Made by a program: the position numbers and the translations under genes. Under the pieces are notes generated by a model. The model did not search any database. It was not told the origin of the DNA and worked only from the letters and a program-made list of their open reading frames with translations. A stretch of DNA of 64,000 nucleotides from Pseudarthrobacter oxydans (GTDB lineage Bacteria > Actinomycetota > Actinomycetes > Actinomycetales > Micrococcaceae): NCBI RefSeq assembly GCF_034258515.1, contig NZ_CP139438.1, forward strand, positions 682,001-746,000, given 5' to 3'. Numbering within the stretch: position 1 is the stretch's first letter; every line of letters begins with the position of its first letter. This document shows positions 18,901 through 26,191 of the stretch, piece after piece.

Positions 18901-21131
18901 TACTGGATCAGGTTGTTTGCCGCGAAGGCGTCCAGGCCGCTTGCCTCGCAGCGCTCGGTGGCAGGGCCGACGTCGGACGCTGACAGTTCGCGGACGAACG
19001 CGCCGAGGGCGCGCCCCAGGTCCACGGGCCGGCCCAGGGAATCGCCCTTCCAGAAGGGAAGCTTGCCCGGCTGGCCAAAGGCCGGGGAGACAAGCACGCG
19101 GTCGTGCGTGATGTCCTCGATTTTCCAGCTCGTCGCGCCCAGGGCAAAGACGTCCCCCACCCGTGACTCGTACACCATTTCCTCGTCCAGCTCGCCGACG
19201 CGCCGTCCTCCCTTTGGCGCGGGCGCCGGCTTGCCGTCAGCAGAAGGGGATGCGGCACCTTCCACTTCGGTGCCGATGATGTACACGCCGAAGAGGCCAC
19301 GGTCCGGGATGGTTCCGCCGGAGGTCACGGCCAGGCGCTGAGCCCCCGGCCTGCCCTCGATGGTGCCCGCGTTGCGGTCCCAGATGATCCTGGGACGAAG
19401 CTCGGCGAACTCGTCCGACGGGTAGCGGCCGGCCAGCAGGTCAAGGGTGGCTTCGAAGGCGGAGCGGGGGAGGGACGCGAAAGGGGCGGAGCGCCGCACG
19501 GTGGCGAACCATTCCTCAACGTCGATGCTGCCAAGGGCGGCGGCAGCGACGGTCTGCTGGGCCAGGATGTCCAGGGGATTGGCGGGGATGCTGAGGCGCT
19601 CGATCTTGCCGGCCAGCATCCGCTCCACGGTGATGGCTGTGTGGACGAGGTCGGCACGGTGCTTTGGGAAGAGGACACCCTGGGAGACTTCGCCCACCTG
19701 GTGGCCGGCGCGGCCCACCCGCTGCAGGCCGCTGGCAACGGACGGCGGCGATTCCACCTGCACCACCAGGTCCACGGCACCCATGTCGATGCCCAGTTCC
19801 AGGGACGAGGTGGCCACCACGCACCGCAGCCGCCCGGACTTCAGGTCGTCCTCAATGAGCGCACGCTGGTCCTTGGAAACCGAGCCGTGGTGCGCGCGCG
19901 CCAGCACCGGATCCGCGCCCGCCGAGCTTCCCGCCTGCGCCATCATGTGCGCGGGCGTGGCCGTGGAGGCGGGAATCCCTGACGCCGCCGGTGGGGGGAC
20001 CGGATCATCCCAGCCGCCGCCCACGGCCACCAGCTGCCGCTCAGCGTAAATCTCGTTGAGCCGTGCCGTGAGCCGCTCGGACAGCCGGCGGGAGTTGGCA
20101 AAGACGATCGTGGACTGGTTGGCGAGCACCAGGTCCACGATCTTCTCTTCCACATGCGGCCAGATGGATGCCTGCGGCTGCAGTCCGGAGGCCGGGCCCG
20201 AGTCAAAAGCGCCGGCAGCGCCCTGGAGGTCGGACATGTCCTCCACGGGAACCGAGACTGTGAGGTCCCAGTTCTTCTTGGCGGGCGGGGCCACGATTTC
20301 CACCGGTGCCGAACCTGCGAGGAACTGCGCCACGAGCTCCTTGGGTTCCACCGTGGCGGACAGGCCGATGCGCTGCGCCGGCTTGGGCAGCAAGGCATCC
20401 AGCCGTTCGAGTGAGACGGCCAGGTGGGCGCCGCGTTTAGTCCCGGCCACCGCGTGGACTTCATCGATGATGATGGTGTCCACTTCGGCCAGCGTTTCCC
20501 GTGCCCTGGAGGTCAGCATCAGGAACAGCGATTCCGGGGTGGTGATGAGGATGTCCGGCGGGCTGGTCAGCAGCGTCCGGCGGTCCGCGGCAGTAGTATC
20601 CCCCGAGCGCACGCCCACGGTGGTCAGCGGTGCCGGCAGGCCGAGCCGCTTGGCGGTCTGGGTGATGCCGATCAGCGGCGAGCGGAGGTTCCGTTCGACG
20701 TCCACGCCAAGGGCTTTCAGCGGCGAGATGTAGAGGACTCGGGTCTTGCGCTTGGGGGCCCGTATCCGCTTGCCTTTGGCGGGGGCCTTTTCGCCCGTGG
20801 CAGCGGCAGCGCCGGATGCGGCGGCATGGCGCTCGGCAGCCTCCGTTTCTTCGGTGGAGGCGATGAGCAGCCGGTCCAGCGCCCAGAGGAAAGCGGCAAG
20901 GGTCTTACCCGAACCGGTAGGAGCCACCACCAGGGCGTGCGAACCTGAGGAAATCGCCCGCCACGCGCCCTCCTGTGCGGGCGTCGGCCCTGGGAAGGCG
21001 CCGAGGAACCAGTCCCTGGTGGGCCGGCTGAACTGTGCCATGGCGGCGGCGCCGCCGGCATTCCCGCCGGCATTCCCGCCGGCAGTCCCGCCATTGGTGT
21101 TTCCAGTTTGGGGGCCCTGTTCCTGGATCAT
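15915..21131 (-). CDS. lhr: Lhr-type superfamily 2 DNA helicase
   Basis: A 1738-residue ATP-dependent helicase, slightly longer than the typical actinobacterial Lhr of about 1500-1600. Helicase motifs in order: Walker A APTGSGKT at about residues 69-76, DEVH with AGTKRGAHLAVSLERL, SAT in GLSATVEP, and motifs V/VI LELGIDMG and QRVGRAGHQ. The Lhr core winged helix and a long C-terminal domain follow. The middle holds a low-complexity linker of VEPA and PTNTE repeats. The start is uncertain: the ATG at 21131 has GGAGG one base upstream, a TTG at 21149 is in frame, and homologues usually begin near MAQFSRPTRDWF (21041). It is cotranscribed with nei2. Confidence 0.93.
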   Translation of the reverse strand: MIQEQGPQTGNTNGGTAGGNAGGNAGGAAAMAQFSRPTRDWFLGAFPGPTPAQEGAWRAISSGSHALVVAPTGSGKTLAAFLWALDRLLIASTEETEAAERHAAASGAAAATGEKAPAKGKRIRAPKRKTRVLYISPLKALGVDVERNLRSPLIGITQTAKRLGLPAPLTTVGVRSGDTTAADRRTLLTSPPDILITTPESLFLMLTSRARETLAEVDTIIIDEVHAVAGTKRGAHLAVSLERLDALLPKPAQRIGLSATVEPKELVAQFLAGSAPVEIVAPPAKKNWDLTVSVPVEDMSDLQGAAGAFDSGPASGLQPQASIWPHVEEKIVDLVLANQSTIVFANSRRLSERLTARLNEIYAERQLVAVGGGWDDPVPPPAASGIPASTATPAHMMAQAGSSAGADPVLARAHHGSVSKDQRALIEDDLKSGRLRCVVATSSLELGIDMGAVDLVVQVESPPSVASGLQRVGRAGHQVGEVSQGVLFPKHRADLVHTAITVERMLAGKIERLSIPANPLDILAQQTVAAAALGSIDVEEWFATVRRSAPFASLPRSAFEATLDLLAGRYPSDEFAELRPRIIWDRNAGTIEGRPGAQRLAVTSGGTIPDRGLFGVYIIGTEVEGAASPSADGKPAPAPKGGRRVGELDEEMVYESRVGDVFALGATSWKIEDITHDRVLVSPAFGQPGKLPFWKGDSLGRPVDLGRALGAFVRELSASDVGPATERCEASGLDAFAANNLIQYLKEQKLATEVVPNDTTLVVERFHDELGDWRVILHSPFGMPVHAPWALAVGQRLHQRYGMDGSAMAADDGIVLRVPMMEDEPPGAELFLFDPEELEQIVTAEVGGSALFASRFRECAARALLLPRQTPGKRQPLWQQRQRSAQLLDVARKYPTFPIVLETVRECLQDVYDLPALKDIAASVERRELRIVQTTTSQPSPFAKSLLFGYVAQFLYEGDSPLAERRAAALALDSTLLNELLGRVELRELLDPKVIEATERELQRLAQDRRVRGMEGVADLLRLLGPLAPEEVAARLEPAAAVEPAPVVEPAGVVEPAETGPTHAEPTNTEPTNTEPTNTEPTNTEPTNTDPTNTAHAQPAEAAAHLTALQRANRAIKVNIGGVERFAAVEDAARLRDAIGVPLPMGVPLAFIEPVADPLGDLVSRYARTHGPFTAAEAAARLGLGVAVVSTALKRLAADGRVVEGEFRPHAAQPEAPREGGVGGEAAPADGVEPGVVDPGPPPAGDLPSPHLPLHAAVSEWCDAEVLRKLRRRSLAALRAEVEPVDAAAYGRFLPAWQHVRTPGGGRGQPSLRGLDGIITAVDQLSGIPVPASAWEPLILASRVSNYQPAMLDELMAAGEILWSGAGALPGNDGWISLHLADSAELTLSPAVEYEPGDAQQRLLDHLRNNGGGYFFRQLTDVAGGMDSVLSDQEVVAALWDLAWAGRITGDTFAPVRALIAGGHTAHRQVARAPRARAPRLSRLGRSHGSGLVGSPGLAGGRYGALAGAAATPPMAAGRWSALPQPELDATIHARATAELLLDRYGVVTRGSVMAEQILGGFGLMYKVLARLEEAGRCRRGYFIEHLGAAQFAVPATVDRLRSYSEDSQLAKPEPVALALAATDPANPYGAALPWPALQDDAGTGHRPGRKAGALVVLVDGALVLYVERGGKTLLAFSGDDAVLAAAGAALVGVVTRGAVDKLIMEKVNGHGILDTPVAAALSSAGAYSTPKGLRIRA
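17851..17955. repeat. Tandem 15-bp coding repeats inside lhr
   Basis: Six head-to-tail copies of a 15-bp unit (plus strand GTGTTGGTGGGCTCT, the first with one change) run from 17851 to 17940, with a decayed seventh to 17955. On the coding strand each gives the pentapeptide PTNTE or PTNTD. Because 15 is a multiple of 3, gain or loss of units keeps the frame. They encode a disordered linker between the lhr domains. Confidence 0.9.
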
Positions 21132-21209
21132 GCCTCCATCATGCCCCAAGCCACCGACACTGATGCCGGCCGTGCTCCGGCCTTGCCGCAGGCCTCCCCG
21201 ATGCCTGGC

Positions 21210-22733
21210 TCAAGCCTTTCCTGCGGCCGGAAGGTCCTTGGTGGCGGGCCCTTCCAGGAGCTTCCCGTCGCTGCTGAAACGGGAGCCGTGCAGTGGGCAG
21301 TCCCACGTCAGCTCGCTGTCATTCCAGTGCAGGATCCCGCCGAGGTGGGTGCAGACGGCGGACAGCCTGCACGTGGTGCCGGCAACGGTGGACACGGCCA
21401 CTGGTTTGGGTCCCTCGCGGTAAACCTTGCCCTCGCCTTCGGCCGGAACCACCGGCGCGGGCTCAGCAGGCTGGCTTTTGTCCCTCCGCAGGCCCTGGGC
21501 AGCCACCTGTCCCCAGCCGGAGGCCAGCTTGGCTGCTACTCCCGCATTTAGGGCGACGGCGGACAGGGCGCCGGAGGGTGCGGTAACGCGGTGGTGGATG
21601 GTGTTCGCCCATGGCACGTTCCCGCCCAGGATGTCAGCGGAAATTCCGACGGCGGCGGCCACCGCGTTGGTCATGCCCCACTTGTTGTAGCCGGTACCGA
21701 AGTAGATATGGCCTTTGCCGCGGGGGAACTTGCCGAAGAAGGGCATGAGGTTGGTTGGCAGGTAATCCTGCGCGGACCAGGTATGGGTGGCAACCGCGCC
21801 GGGGTAATGCCGCACGGCCCAGTCGAGGAGGCTGCCCAGGTGGTGTTTCTCGGACCTGGCCCTGCCCACATGGTGTCCGTGCCCGCCCACCAGCAGCAGC
21901 CGCCGGCCGTCGGCCTCATAGTCCCGCAGCGAATGGGTGGGTTGTTCCACTGAGAGGTACATTCCCGGTGGAGGCGCCTGGTCCTCCTGCAGCTGCAGCG
22001 CCGCCGCGTAGGAGCGGCTGGGTGTGAGCTTGGCGAAGTACAGGCCGCGGTCCAGCACCGGGATGCCGGTGGCCAGCACCACCTGGTTGGCGGTGACGTT
22101 GCCCTGGGCTGTGTGGACCGTGGCGGGTCCGGCGCCCGTGACATCCCGGAGCCGCACGCCGCCCACGACCGATCCGCCCCGGCTGCGAAGGTCGGACACC
22201 AGGACGTCCAGCACCTCCATCGGGTTGATCTGTGCCTGGTCCGCCAGGCGCACGGCGCCGTGAACGGCAAACGGCAGTCCGGCGTCGCGCACGTATTCCA
22301 TGTCCAGCCCGGCGGTGGTGCCGGCACTGACCTCTTCGCGGAGCTTTTCCGTGCCCTGGGGGGACGCGGCGTAGGTGTAGGCGTCCCTCCGCTGGTACGG
22401 CACTCCGTTCTCGTCGAGGTAGCGCAGGAGCCAGGCCTGGCCTTCGCGGTTGCCGTCCACATATGCCTGCACCTGCTTCCGCGAGTACTGGCGGGCGAGC
22501 TGTGACAGGAAGGTCCCCTGGAGCAGGGACACTTTGGCGGTGGTGTTTCCTGTGGTGACTGCGCCGGGGTACCTGGCCTCCAGGACGAGCACTTTCTGCC
22601 CCGAGCGGGCCAGGAGGAGTGCCGTGACGAGGCCGGTGAGTCCGGCGCCTGCCACCACGGTGTCATAGCTGCTTCCGGGTTCGAACGGGTCCGTTGTGAA
22701 AGTGTCCGCCCGATCCAACCAAATCGACGTCAT
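21210..22733 (-). CDS. FAD-dependent oxidoreductase with C-terminal Rieske domain
   Basis: A 507-residue fusion. Residues 1 to about 390 are a DadA/DAO-like FAD domain with VVAGAGLTGLVTALLLARSG as the dinucleotide-binding start and LPTNLMPFFGKFP late in the fold. The last 75 residues are a Rieske [2Fe-2S] domain with both ligand pairs intact: Cys461/His463 (CTHLGG) and Cys479/His482 (CPLHG). Such fusions are common in soil actinobacteria; their substrate is unknown. No twin-arginine signal is present, so it is cytoplasmic. The start is 168 bp from the divergent DUF4383 gene. Confidence 0.88.
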   Translation of the reverse strand: MTSIWLDRADTFTTDPFEPGSSYDTVVAGAGLTGLVTALLLARSGQKVLVLEARYPGAVTTGNTTAKVSLLQGTFLSQLARQYSRKQVQAYVDGNREGQAWLLRYLDENGVPYQRRDAYTYAASPQGTEKLREEVSAGTTAGLDMEYVRDAGLPFAVHGAVRLADQAQINPMEVLDVLVSDLRSRGGSVVGGVRLRDVTGAGPATVHTAQGNVTANQVVLATGIPVLDRGLYFAKLTPSRSYAAALQLQEDQAPPPGMYLSVEQPTHSLRDYEADGRRLLLVGGHGHHVGRARSEKHHLGSLLDWAVRHYPGAVATHTWSAQDYLPTNLMPFFGKFPRGKGHIYFGTGYNKWGMTNAVAAAVGISADILGGNVPWANTIHHRVTAPSGALSAVALNAGVAAKLASGWGQVAAQGLRRDKSQPAEPAPVVPAEGEGKVYREGPKPVAVSTVAGTTCRLSAVCTHLGGILHWNDSELTWDCPLHGSRFSSDGKLLEGPATKDLPAAGKA

Positions 22734-22811
22734 GCCTGCTCAGCCTGCCTTTTGCTCCAGGTCCTGGTGGGCCATTTGTGATGGGTCTGTTATGAATCCC
22801 AATCTGTTTAC

Positions 22812-22823
22812 TAAGTATACTTA
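22812..22823. promoter_or_regulatory. 12-bp perfect palindrome TAAGTATACTTA
   Basis: The palindrome lies in the 168 bp region between the divergent FAD-Rieske and DUF4383 genes and contains TATACT on both strands, so it can act as a -10 in either direction or as an operator. It is an AT-rich island in otherwise GC-rich sequence. Confidence 0.45.
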
Positions 22824-22901
22824 TGATGTCGGGGTTTAAGTCTATGGTCAGGCGGCAGCCCGGCAGCCACGGTGTGAACATAACGGCAAACAGGAGAGAT
22901 C

Positions 22902-23375
22902 ATGACCAGCATGAGTTCCGACGGTCGCGCGGTGGACCGGACCAACATTCAAAAGACAGCCCTTGCGGTGGGTGCAGTCTTCTTCTTAGTGGGCCTCCTG
23001 GGGTTCATTCCAGGCGTCACCACCAACTACCAGGCCCTGGGTTTCGCCGGACATGGTTCGGAAGCGCTGCTGCTGGGGATTTTCCAGGTGTCGGTGCTGC
23101 ACAACATTGTCCACGTGCTCTTCGGCGCGGCCGGCATCGCGATGGCCCGCAGCGCCGTGCAGTCCAGGAATTACCTGGTGGGCGGCGGTGCCATCTACCT
23201 GGTCCTCTGGATCTACGGCCTGCTGATCGGCAAGGACACCGCGGCGAACTTTGTCCCGGTGAACACCGCGGACGACTGGCTGCACTTCGTCCTTGGCGTG
23301 GCAATGGTTGGCCTGGGAGTCGCCCTGTCACGGGGCACCGCCCGCGCGGGACGCCCCAGCACTGCCACCAGGTAA
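22902..23375 (+). CDS. DUF4383 membrane protein
   Basis: A 157-residue protein with four membrane segments and the features of the DUF4383 family: an N-terminal QKTALAVGAVFFLVGLLGFIPG helix, SVLHNIVHVLFGAAGI with two histidines, and ADDWLHFVLGVAMVGLG near the end. Function is unknown; the family is common in actinobacteria and often sits among stress-response genes. A strong AGGAGAG ribosome site precedes the ATG. It is divergent from the FAD-Rieske gene and followed by three 16-bp repeats and a strong hairpin. Confidence 0.85.
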   Translation: MTSMSSDGRAVDRTNIQKTALAVGAVFFLVGLLGFIPGVTTNYQALGFAGHGSEALLLGIFQVSVLHNIVHVLFGAAGIAMARSAVQSRNYLVGGGAIYLVLWIYGLLIGKDTAANFVPVNTADDWLHFVLGVAMVGLGVALSRGTARAGRPSTATR

Positions 23376-23378
23376 GCA

Positions 23379-23426
23379 CCACGCACGTCAGCAACCACGC
23401 ACGTCAGTAACCACGCACGTCAGCAA
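23379..23426. repeat. Three tandem 16-bp repeats
   Basis: CCACGCACGTCAGCAA occurs three times head to tail (23379-23394, 23395-23410, 23411-23426), the middle copy with one change. They begin 3 bp after the DUF4383 stop, in the 3' untranslated region before the terminator. Confidence 0.85.
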
Positions 23427-23438
23427 CACAGCACAGAC

Positions 23439-23478
23439 AGCTGCAGGCGGCCCGGCACTCGCCGGACCGCCTGCAGCT
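23439..23478. terminator. Bidirectional terminator hairpin
   Basis: A long, nearly perfect stem: AGCTGCAGGCGG and GCCGG arms pair with CCGCCTGCAGCT around an ACTC loop, followed by TTT on the plus strand. It separates the plus-strand DUF4383 gene from the convergent lipoprotein gene. Confidence 0.85.
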
Positions 23479-23505
23479 TTCCTTGGACTGTTTCCGGGGG
23501 GAACG

Positions 23506-24150
23506 TCAGGCCGGCTGGAACGGCCCGATGGTCAGCAGCGTGATTCCGGCATTGCTGCAGGCGCGCGTGGGCTGGGCCAGGAACAGGGAGTCGGTGTCCT
23601 CGGGCGGGTAGATCCGGTAGCCGGCGGCGTCCACCATGGCGCAGTCCGGGTAGTTTCCGGCCTGGGTGTAGCGCAGCACGGCGGAGCCGGTCTGGCCGGG
23701 TGCCAGGAGGACGTCGGCCGGTGCGGTGGTTTCATCGCGGGTGGCGGGAGCGCCGATGGGGGCACCGGCGCCATCCGCTGCCAGGGAGACGCCGGCAAAG
23801 CCCTGGAGGATGCACGGTTCTGCGCCGGTGTTGGTGAGGTTGAGCTTCATGTAGACACTGCCGGCGGCCCCGCCCCCCGACGCATCGGTAGCAGCCGTAA
23901 GCCCTGCCGCCTTGCAGCGGGCAGGTGCACCCGGCGCCGTGGTCACTGAGCCGGTGGGCGTGCCGGACGACGACGGCGGTGCCGACGTCGTGGGAGCGGC
24001 GGACGTTGCGTCCGGGCTGGCTGAGCTGGTGCCTGCCGGCGGAGTCGTCTGTGCCTGCGACTGGCCCGGACTGCAGGCACTAAGCATCAATGCCGCCGAC
24101 GCGGCAGCCGTGGAAATGACCAACCCCTGGAAAATTCGCTGAGACCTCAT
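23506..24150 (-). CDS. DUF4232 lipoprotein
   Basis: A 214-residue lipoprotein. The signal peptide ends in LSAC with the lipidated cysteine at residue 26, then a Ser/Thr/Pro/Ala-rich linker of about 50 residues. A DUF4232 domain follows (CKAAGLTAAT ... GSVYMKLNLTNTGAEPCILQGFAGVSL ... LLAPGQTGSAVLRYT ... CAMVDAAGYRIYPP). The four cysteines of the mature domain could form two disulfides. The domain is beta-sandwich-like and of unknown function, common in actinobacterial surface proteins. The ATG at 24150 follows AAGGTGG; a longer in-frame start would place the signal peptide internally. Confidence 0.85.
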   Translation of the reverse strand: MRSQRIFQGLVISTAAASAALMLSACSPGQSQAQTTPPAGTSSASPDATSAAPTTSAPPSSSGTPTGSVTTAPGAPARCKAAGLTAATDASGGGAAGSVYMKLNLTNTGAEPCILQGFAGVSLAADGAGAPIGAPATRDETTAPADVLLAPGQTGSAVLRYTQAGNYPDCAMVDAAGYRIYPPEDTDSLFLAQPTRACSNAGITLLTIGPFQPA

Positions 24151-24210
24151 GGCACCACCTTCGCCGCAGCAGGAGCCCGCGTCAACGACGCCACGAGGCC
24201 GCACGGCATT

Positions 24211-24243
24211 TTGATGCCCGGATCGTGATGATCCGGGCATCAA
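24211..24243. terminator. Perfect 14-bp hairpin after ycnI
   Basis: TTGATGCCCGGATC and its exact complement flank the 5-nt loop GTGAT, 7 bp past the ycnI stop. The run AAAA rather than T follows on the minus strand, so it may act as a factor-assisted terminator or RNA 3' end. Confidence 0.7.
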
Positions 24244-24249
24244 GGCGGA

Positions 24250-24969
24250 CTACTTGCGCCGTGCAGCGCTCCGGACGAACGCCGCGCCGCCCAGCACCAG
24301 CCCGCCGACCCCGGCCGCCAGGCCCGCCCAGCTGCGCGCGTCGGCACCGCCATCTGCACGTGCCGCTGCGCCGCCGTCGGCGACTGCTGCGGCATGTTCT
24401 GTTCCGGGGCCGCCGGCGCCGGCTGCCCCGGTGATGGTGACCGACGGCGCGGGAGCCTTCAGGGAGTGCGGGTCCTGGCCGTCCTTCGCGATCTCGGACC
24501 AGTCGGTCTGCCCCGCCTCGCAGGTCTGGAGGGTGGGGAAATACAGCGTTGTTCCGGCCGCATCGGGGAGTTTCACGGAAAGGACCAGAGTGTCCCGAAG
24601 CTGGTGTTCCAGGGGTGCTTTGGCTGTGTAGACCACCTGGCTGGTCCGCTTGGTGATTGAGGAGCCGTCGGCGAGCTTCCTGGGCTCGGCGAGCTGCTCG
24701 GTCACCTTCTCCGCCGTCCAGTTGGGGTTGACGGTGGGCTGGGCATCGTTCAGCTCCGCAGGGAGCGTGATGGCCACCTTGGTGGTACCCGATCCGTCGC
24801 AGCCGTGGGGGACCGCGAAGGTGAGCAGGGCGTAGGAGTTGGCCGAGGTCTTGTCCGGCGTTACGCCGACATGTGCGGCGGCACCGCCCGCGGCCGCCAG
24901 CAGGAGCATGGCAGCACCTCCGGTTGCGGCGGAAGTTTTCAGGGCACGGCGAAGGAATGGGGTGTTCAT
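24250..24969 (-). CDS. YcnI-family copper-binding protein (DUF1775)
   Basis: A 239-residue exported protein. After the signal peptide the mature chain is expected to start with His in AHVGVTPDKTSANSYALLTFAVPHGC; an N-terminal histidine with a nearby acidic/aromatic site binds copper in YcnI homologues. The DUF1775 core continues to about residue 165 (YFPTLQTCEAGQTDWSEI). An Ala/Gly/Asp-rich linker and one C-terminal membrane segment (WAGLAAGVGGLVLGGAAFV) with RRK anchor it to the membrane. It lies 78 bp after a membrane-protein gene on the same strand, taking the place that CopD/YcnJ-like partners often hold. Confidence 0.88.
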   Translation of the reverse strand: MNTPFLRRALKTSAATGGAAMLLLAAAGGAAAHVGVTPDKTSANSYALLTFAVPHGCDGSGTTKVAITLPAELNDAQPTVNPNWTAEKVTEQLAEPRKLADGSSITKRTSQVVYTAKAPLEHQLRDTLVLSVKLPDAAGTTLYFPTLQTCEAGQTDWSEIAKDGQDPHSLKAPAPSVTITGAAGAGGPGTEHAAAVADGGAAARADGGADARSWAGLAAGVGGLVLGGAAFVRSAARRK

Positions 24970-25047
24970 GGGTTGCCTTTCTGGCGCACGCCGGAACGGC
25001 CGGGGTGCGTAGGTTTTCGGGGTTCGCGCCGGAAGGATCCGGCGGGG

Positions 25048-25668
25048 TCAGGAGGAAAGCGCGACGGCGGAAGGCGGGCCGCGCCGGCTGTCCTGCCGAA
25101 GGTTGCGCCAGGGACGCAGCGGCACGGCGAAAGGTGCGAAAGGAAACAAAGGCGCGGCGCCGCCGTCGCACGCTGCCGGCCGGGGGAGCGCCACGAGGGG
25201 CCGAAGCCAGGCAGCAAGCGCCCACAGTGCGTCCTCGCCCTTGGCGAGAAGGAGCGCGGACCCCAGCGTCGCCAGGATGTGGGCCGCAAGCATCAGCGGG
25301 CCGGACGCTGCCCCGGCCCCCGAGATGTGGTCCAGCGGCAGCGCAGCGGCTCCGGCCAGGTGGCTGCCGTGAGCTGCCTTGGCGCCGGATTCGGCGGCGG
25401 CTGCGGGGATGCTGAAGGCACCAAAGACCTCATGCAGCGCCAGCTGCCCGGCACCCAGAAGCGCCATGACGGCGGGGAAACCCAACCGCAGGCGGGTGGC
25501 TGTGGTGCTGCCGAGTGCAGTCAATGCCAGCACTGCCAGCATGACGGTGGGGGCCGGCAACGCGCCGCCGCCCGCCAGGTGTGCTCCGGCGGCAAGGGTC
25601 AGGATGGCGGTCGCCATGGCTGAAGACCGGAGGAAGTGGAAGGGGACGCGGGTACGAAGCGCATCCAC
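25048..25668 (-). CDS. Unidentified membrane protein upstream of ycnI
   Basis: A 206-residue protein with about four hydrophobic segments (near residues 18-33, 41-56, 64-80 and 122-142), separated by loops rich in Ala, Gly and His (AKAAHGSHLAGAAALPLDHISG). The C-terminal 50 residues are Pro/Arg-rich and likely cytoplasmic. I do not recognise the family. Position just before ycnI on the same strand suggests a membrane partner in copper handling, an inference from context; the histidines between the third and fourth segments would fit metal contact. Confidence 0.65.
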   Translation of the reverse strand: MDALRTRVPFHFLRSSAMATAILTLAAGAHLAGGGALPAPTVMLAVLALTALGSTTATRLRLGFPAVMALLGAGQLALHEVFGAFSIPAAAAESGAKAAHGSHLAGAAALPLDHISGAGAASGPLMLAAHILATLGSALLLAKGEDALWALAAWLRPLVALPRPAACDGGAAPLFPFAPFAVPLRPWRNLRQDSRRGPPSAVALSS

Positions 25669-25833
25669 GGATGGTCCCCTTCCGGCCTGAAGTCAGTCGT
25701 ACAAATTGTATCCGGGGCCTGCCCGCGCCTGTGGCGGCAGGGGAGGCGCAGCCCTGAGCGGCGGCCATGTACCGCCTCTTCAGGGCCGGGTTAGACTGCC
25801 TGCGTAACTGTTGGCGATGTTGAGGAGAAGTTC

Positions 25834-26178
25834 ATGGACTACACCGGAAGCCAGTCAGAAAAGGTTGTTCCCGCTGGTGAACTTGGCCGCAGCCACATCG
25901 GCCAGACGATCAGCTTCCAGCCCAACGAGTTCACCATCGTCTTTGGAAAGCTCGCGGGAATCGCCCGCACGGAGGCGATGGTCTACCTGTCCCTGACGGG
26001 GGTCGGAAACGGCACGCACCTGAAGGATGAATACGACCTGCCGCTTACCCACGACGTTTATGTGCCCGTGGACGTCATCACGAACGCTGAGTCCACCATC
26101 AAGGACCTTTTCGGCAAGGTGCAGGAAAACCTGCGCGGCGCGGGCCACAAGGGCGAGGACAAGACGGACCGGCTGTAG
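25834..26178 (+). CDS. Hypothetical protein, 114 aa
   Basis: Not recognised. A soluble, acidic 114-residue protein with no cysteine, signal peptide or membrane segment. The N-terminal half looks strand-rich (GQTISFQPNEFTIVFGKLAGIARTEAMVYLSLTGVG); the C-terminal part is helical and charged (ESTIKDLFGKVQENLRGAGHKGEDK). A good GGAG ribosome site precedes the ATG. It stands alone, ending 13 bp before the convergent lacI-type gene. Confidence 0.7.
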   Translation: MDYTGSQSEKVVPAGELGRSHIGQTISFQPNEFTIVFGKLAGIARTEAMVYLSLTGVGNGTHLKDEYDLPLTHDVYVPVDVITNAESTIKDLFGKVQENLRGAGHKGEDKTDRL

Positions 26179-26191
26179 CAGGCAGCCGGGA

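Noticed and set aside
16359..18983. Very long open frame opposite lhr on the plus strand
   Set aside because: It is the mirror of a GC-rich gene; the translation is Gly/Arg/Pro-rich without any domain, while the opposite strand carries all helicase motifs.
21132..21209. Weak GC hairpin between lhr and the FAD-Rieske gene as terminator
   Set aside because: Pairing is short and interrupted with no T run; not stronger than expected by chance in this GC-rich DNA.
23379..23426. Possible CRISPR array
   Set aside because: The 16-bp units are directly contiguous with no spacers and there are no cas genes.
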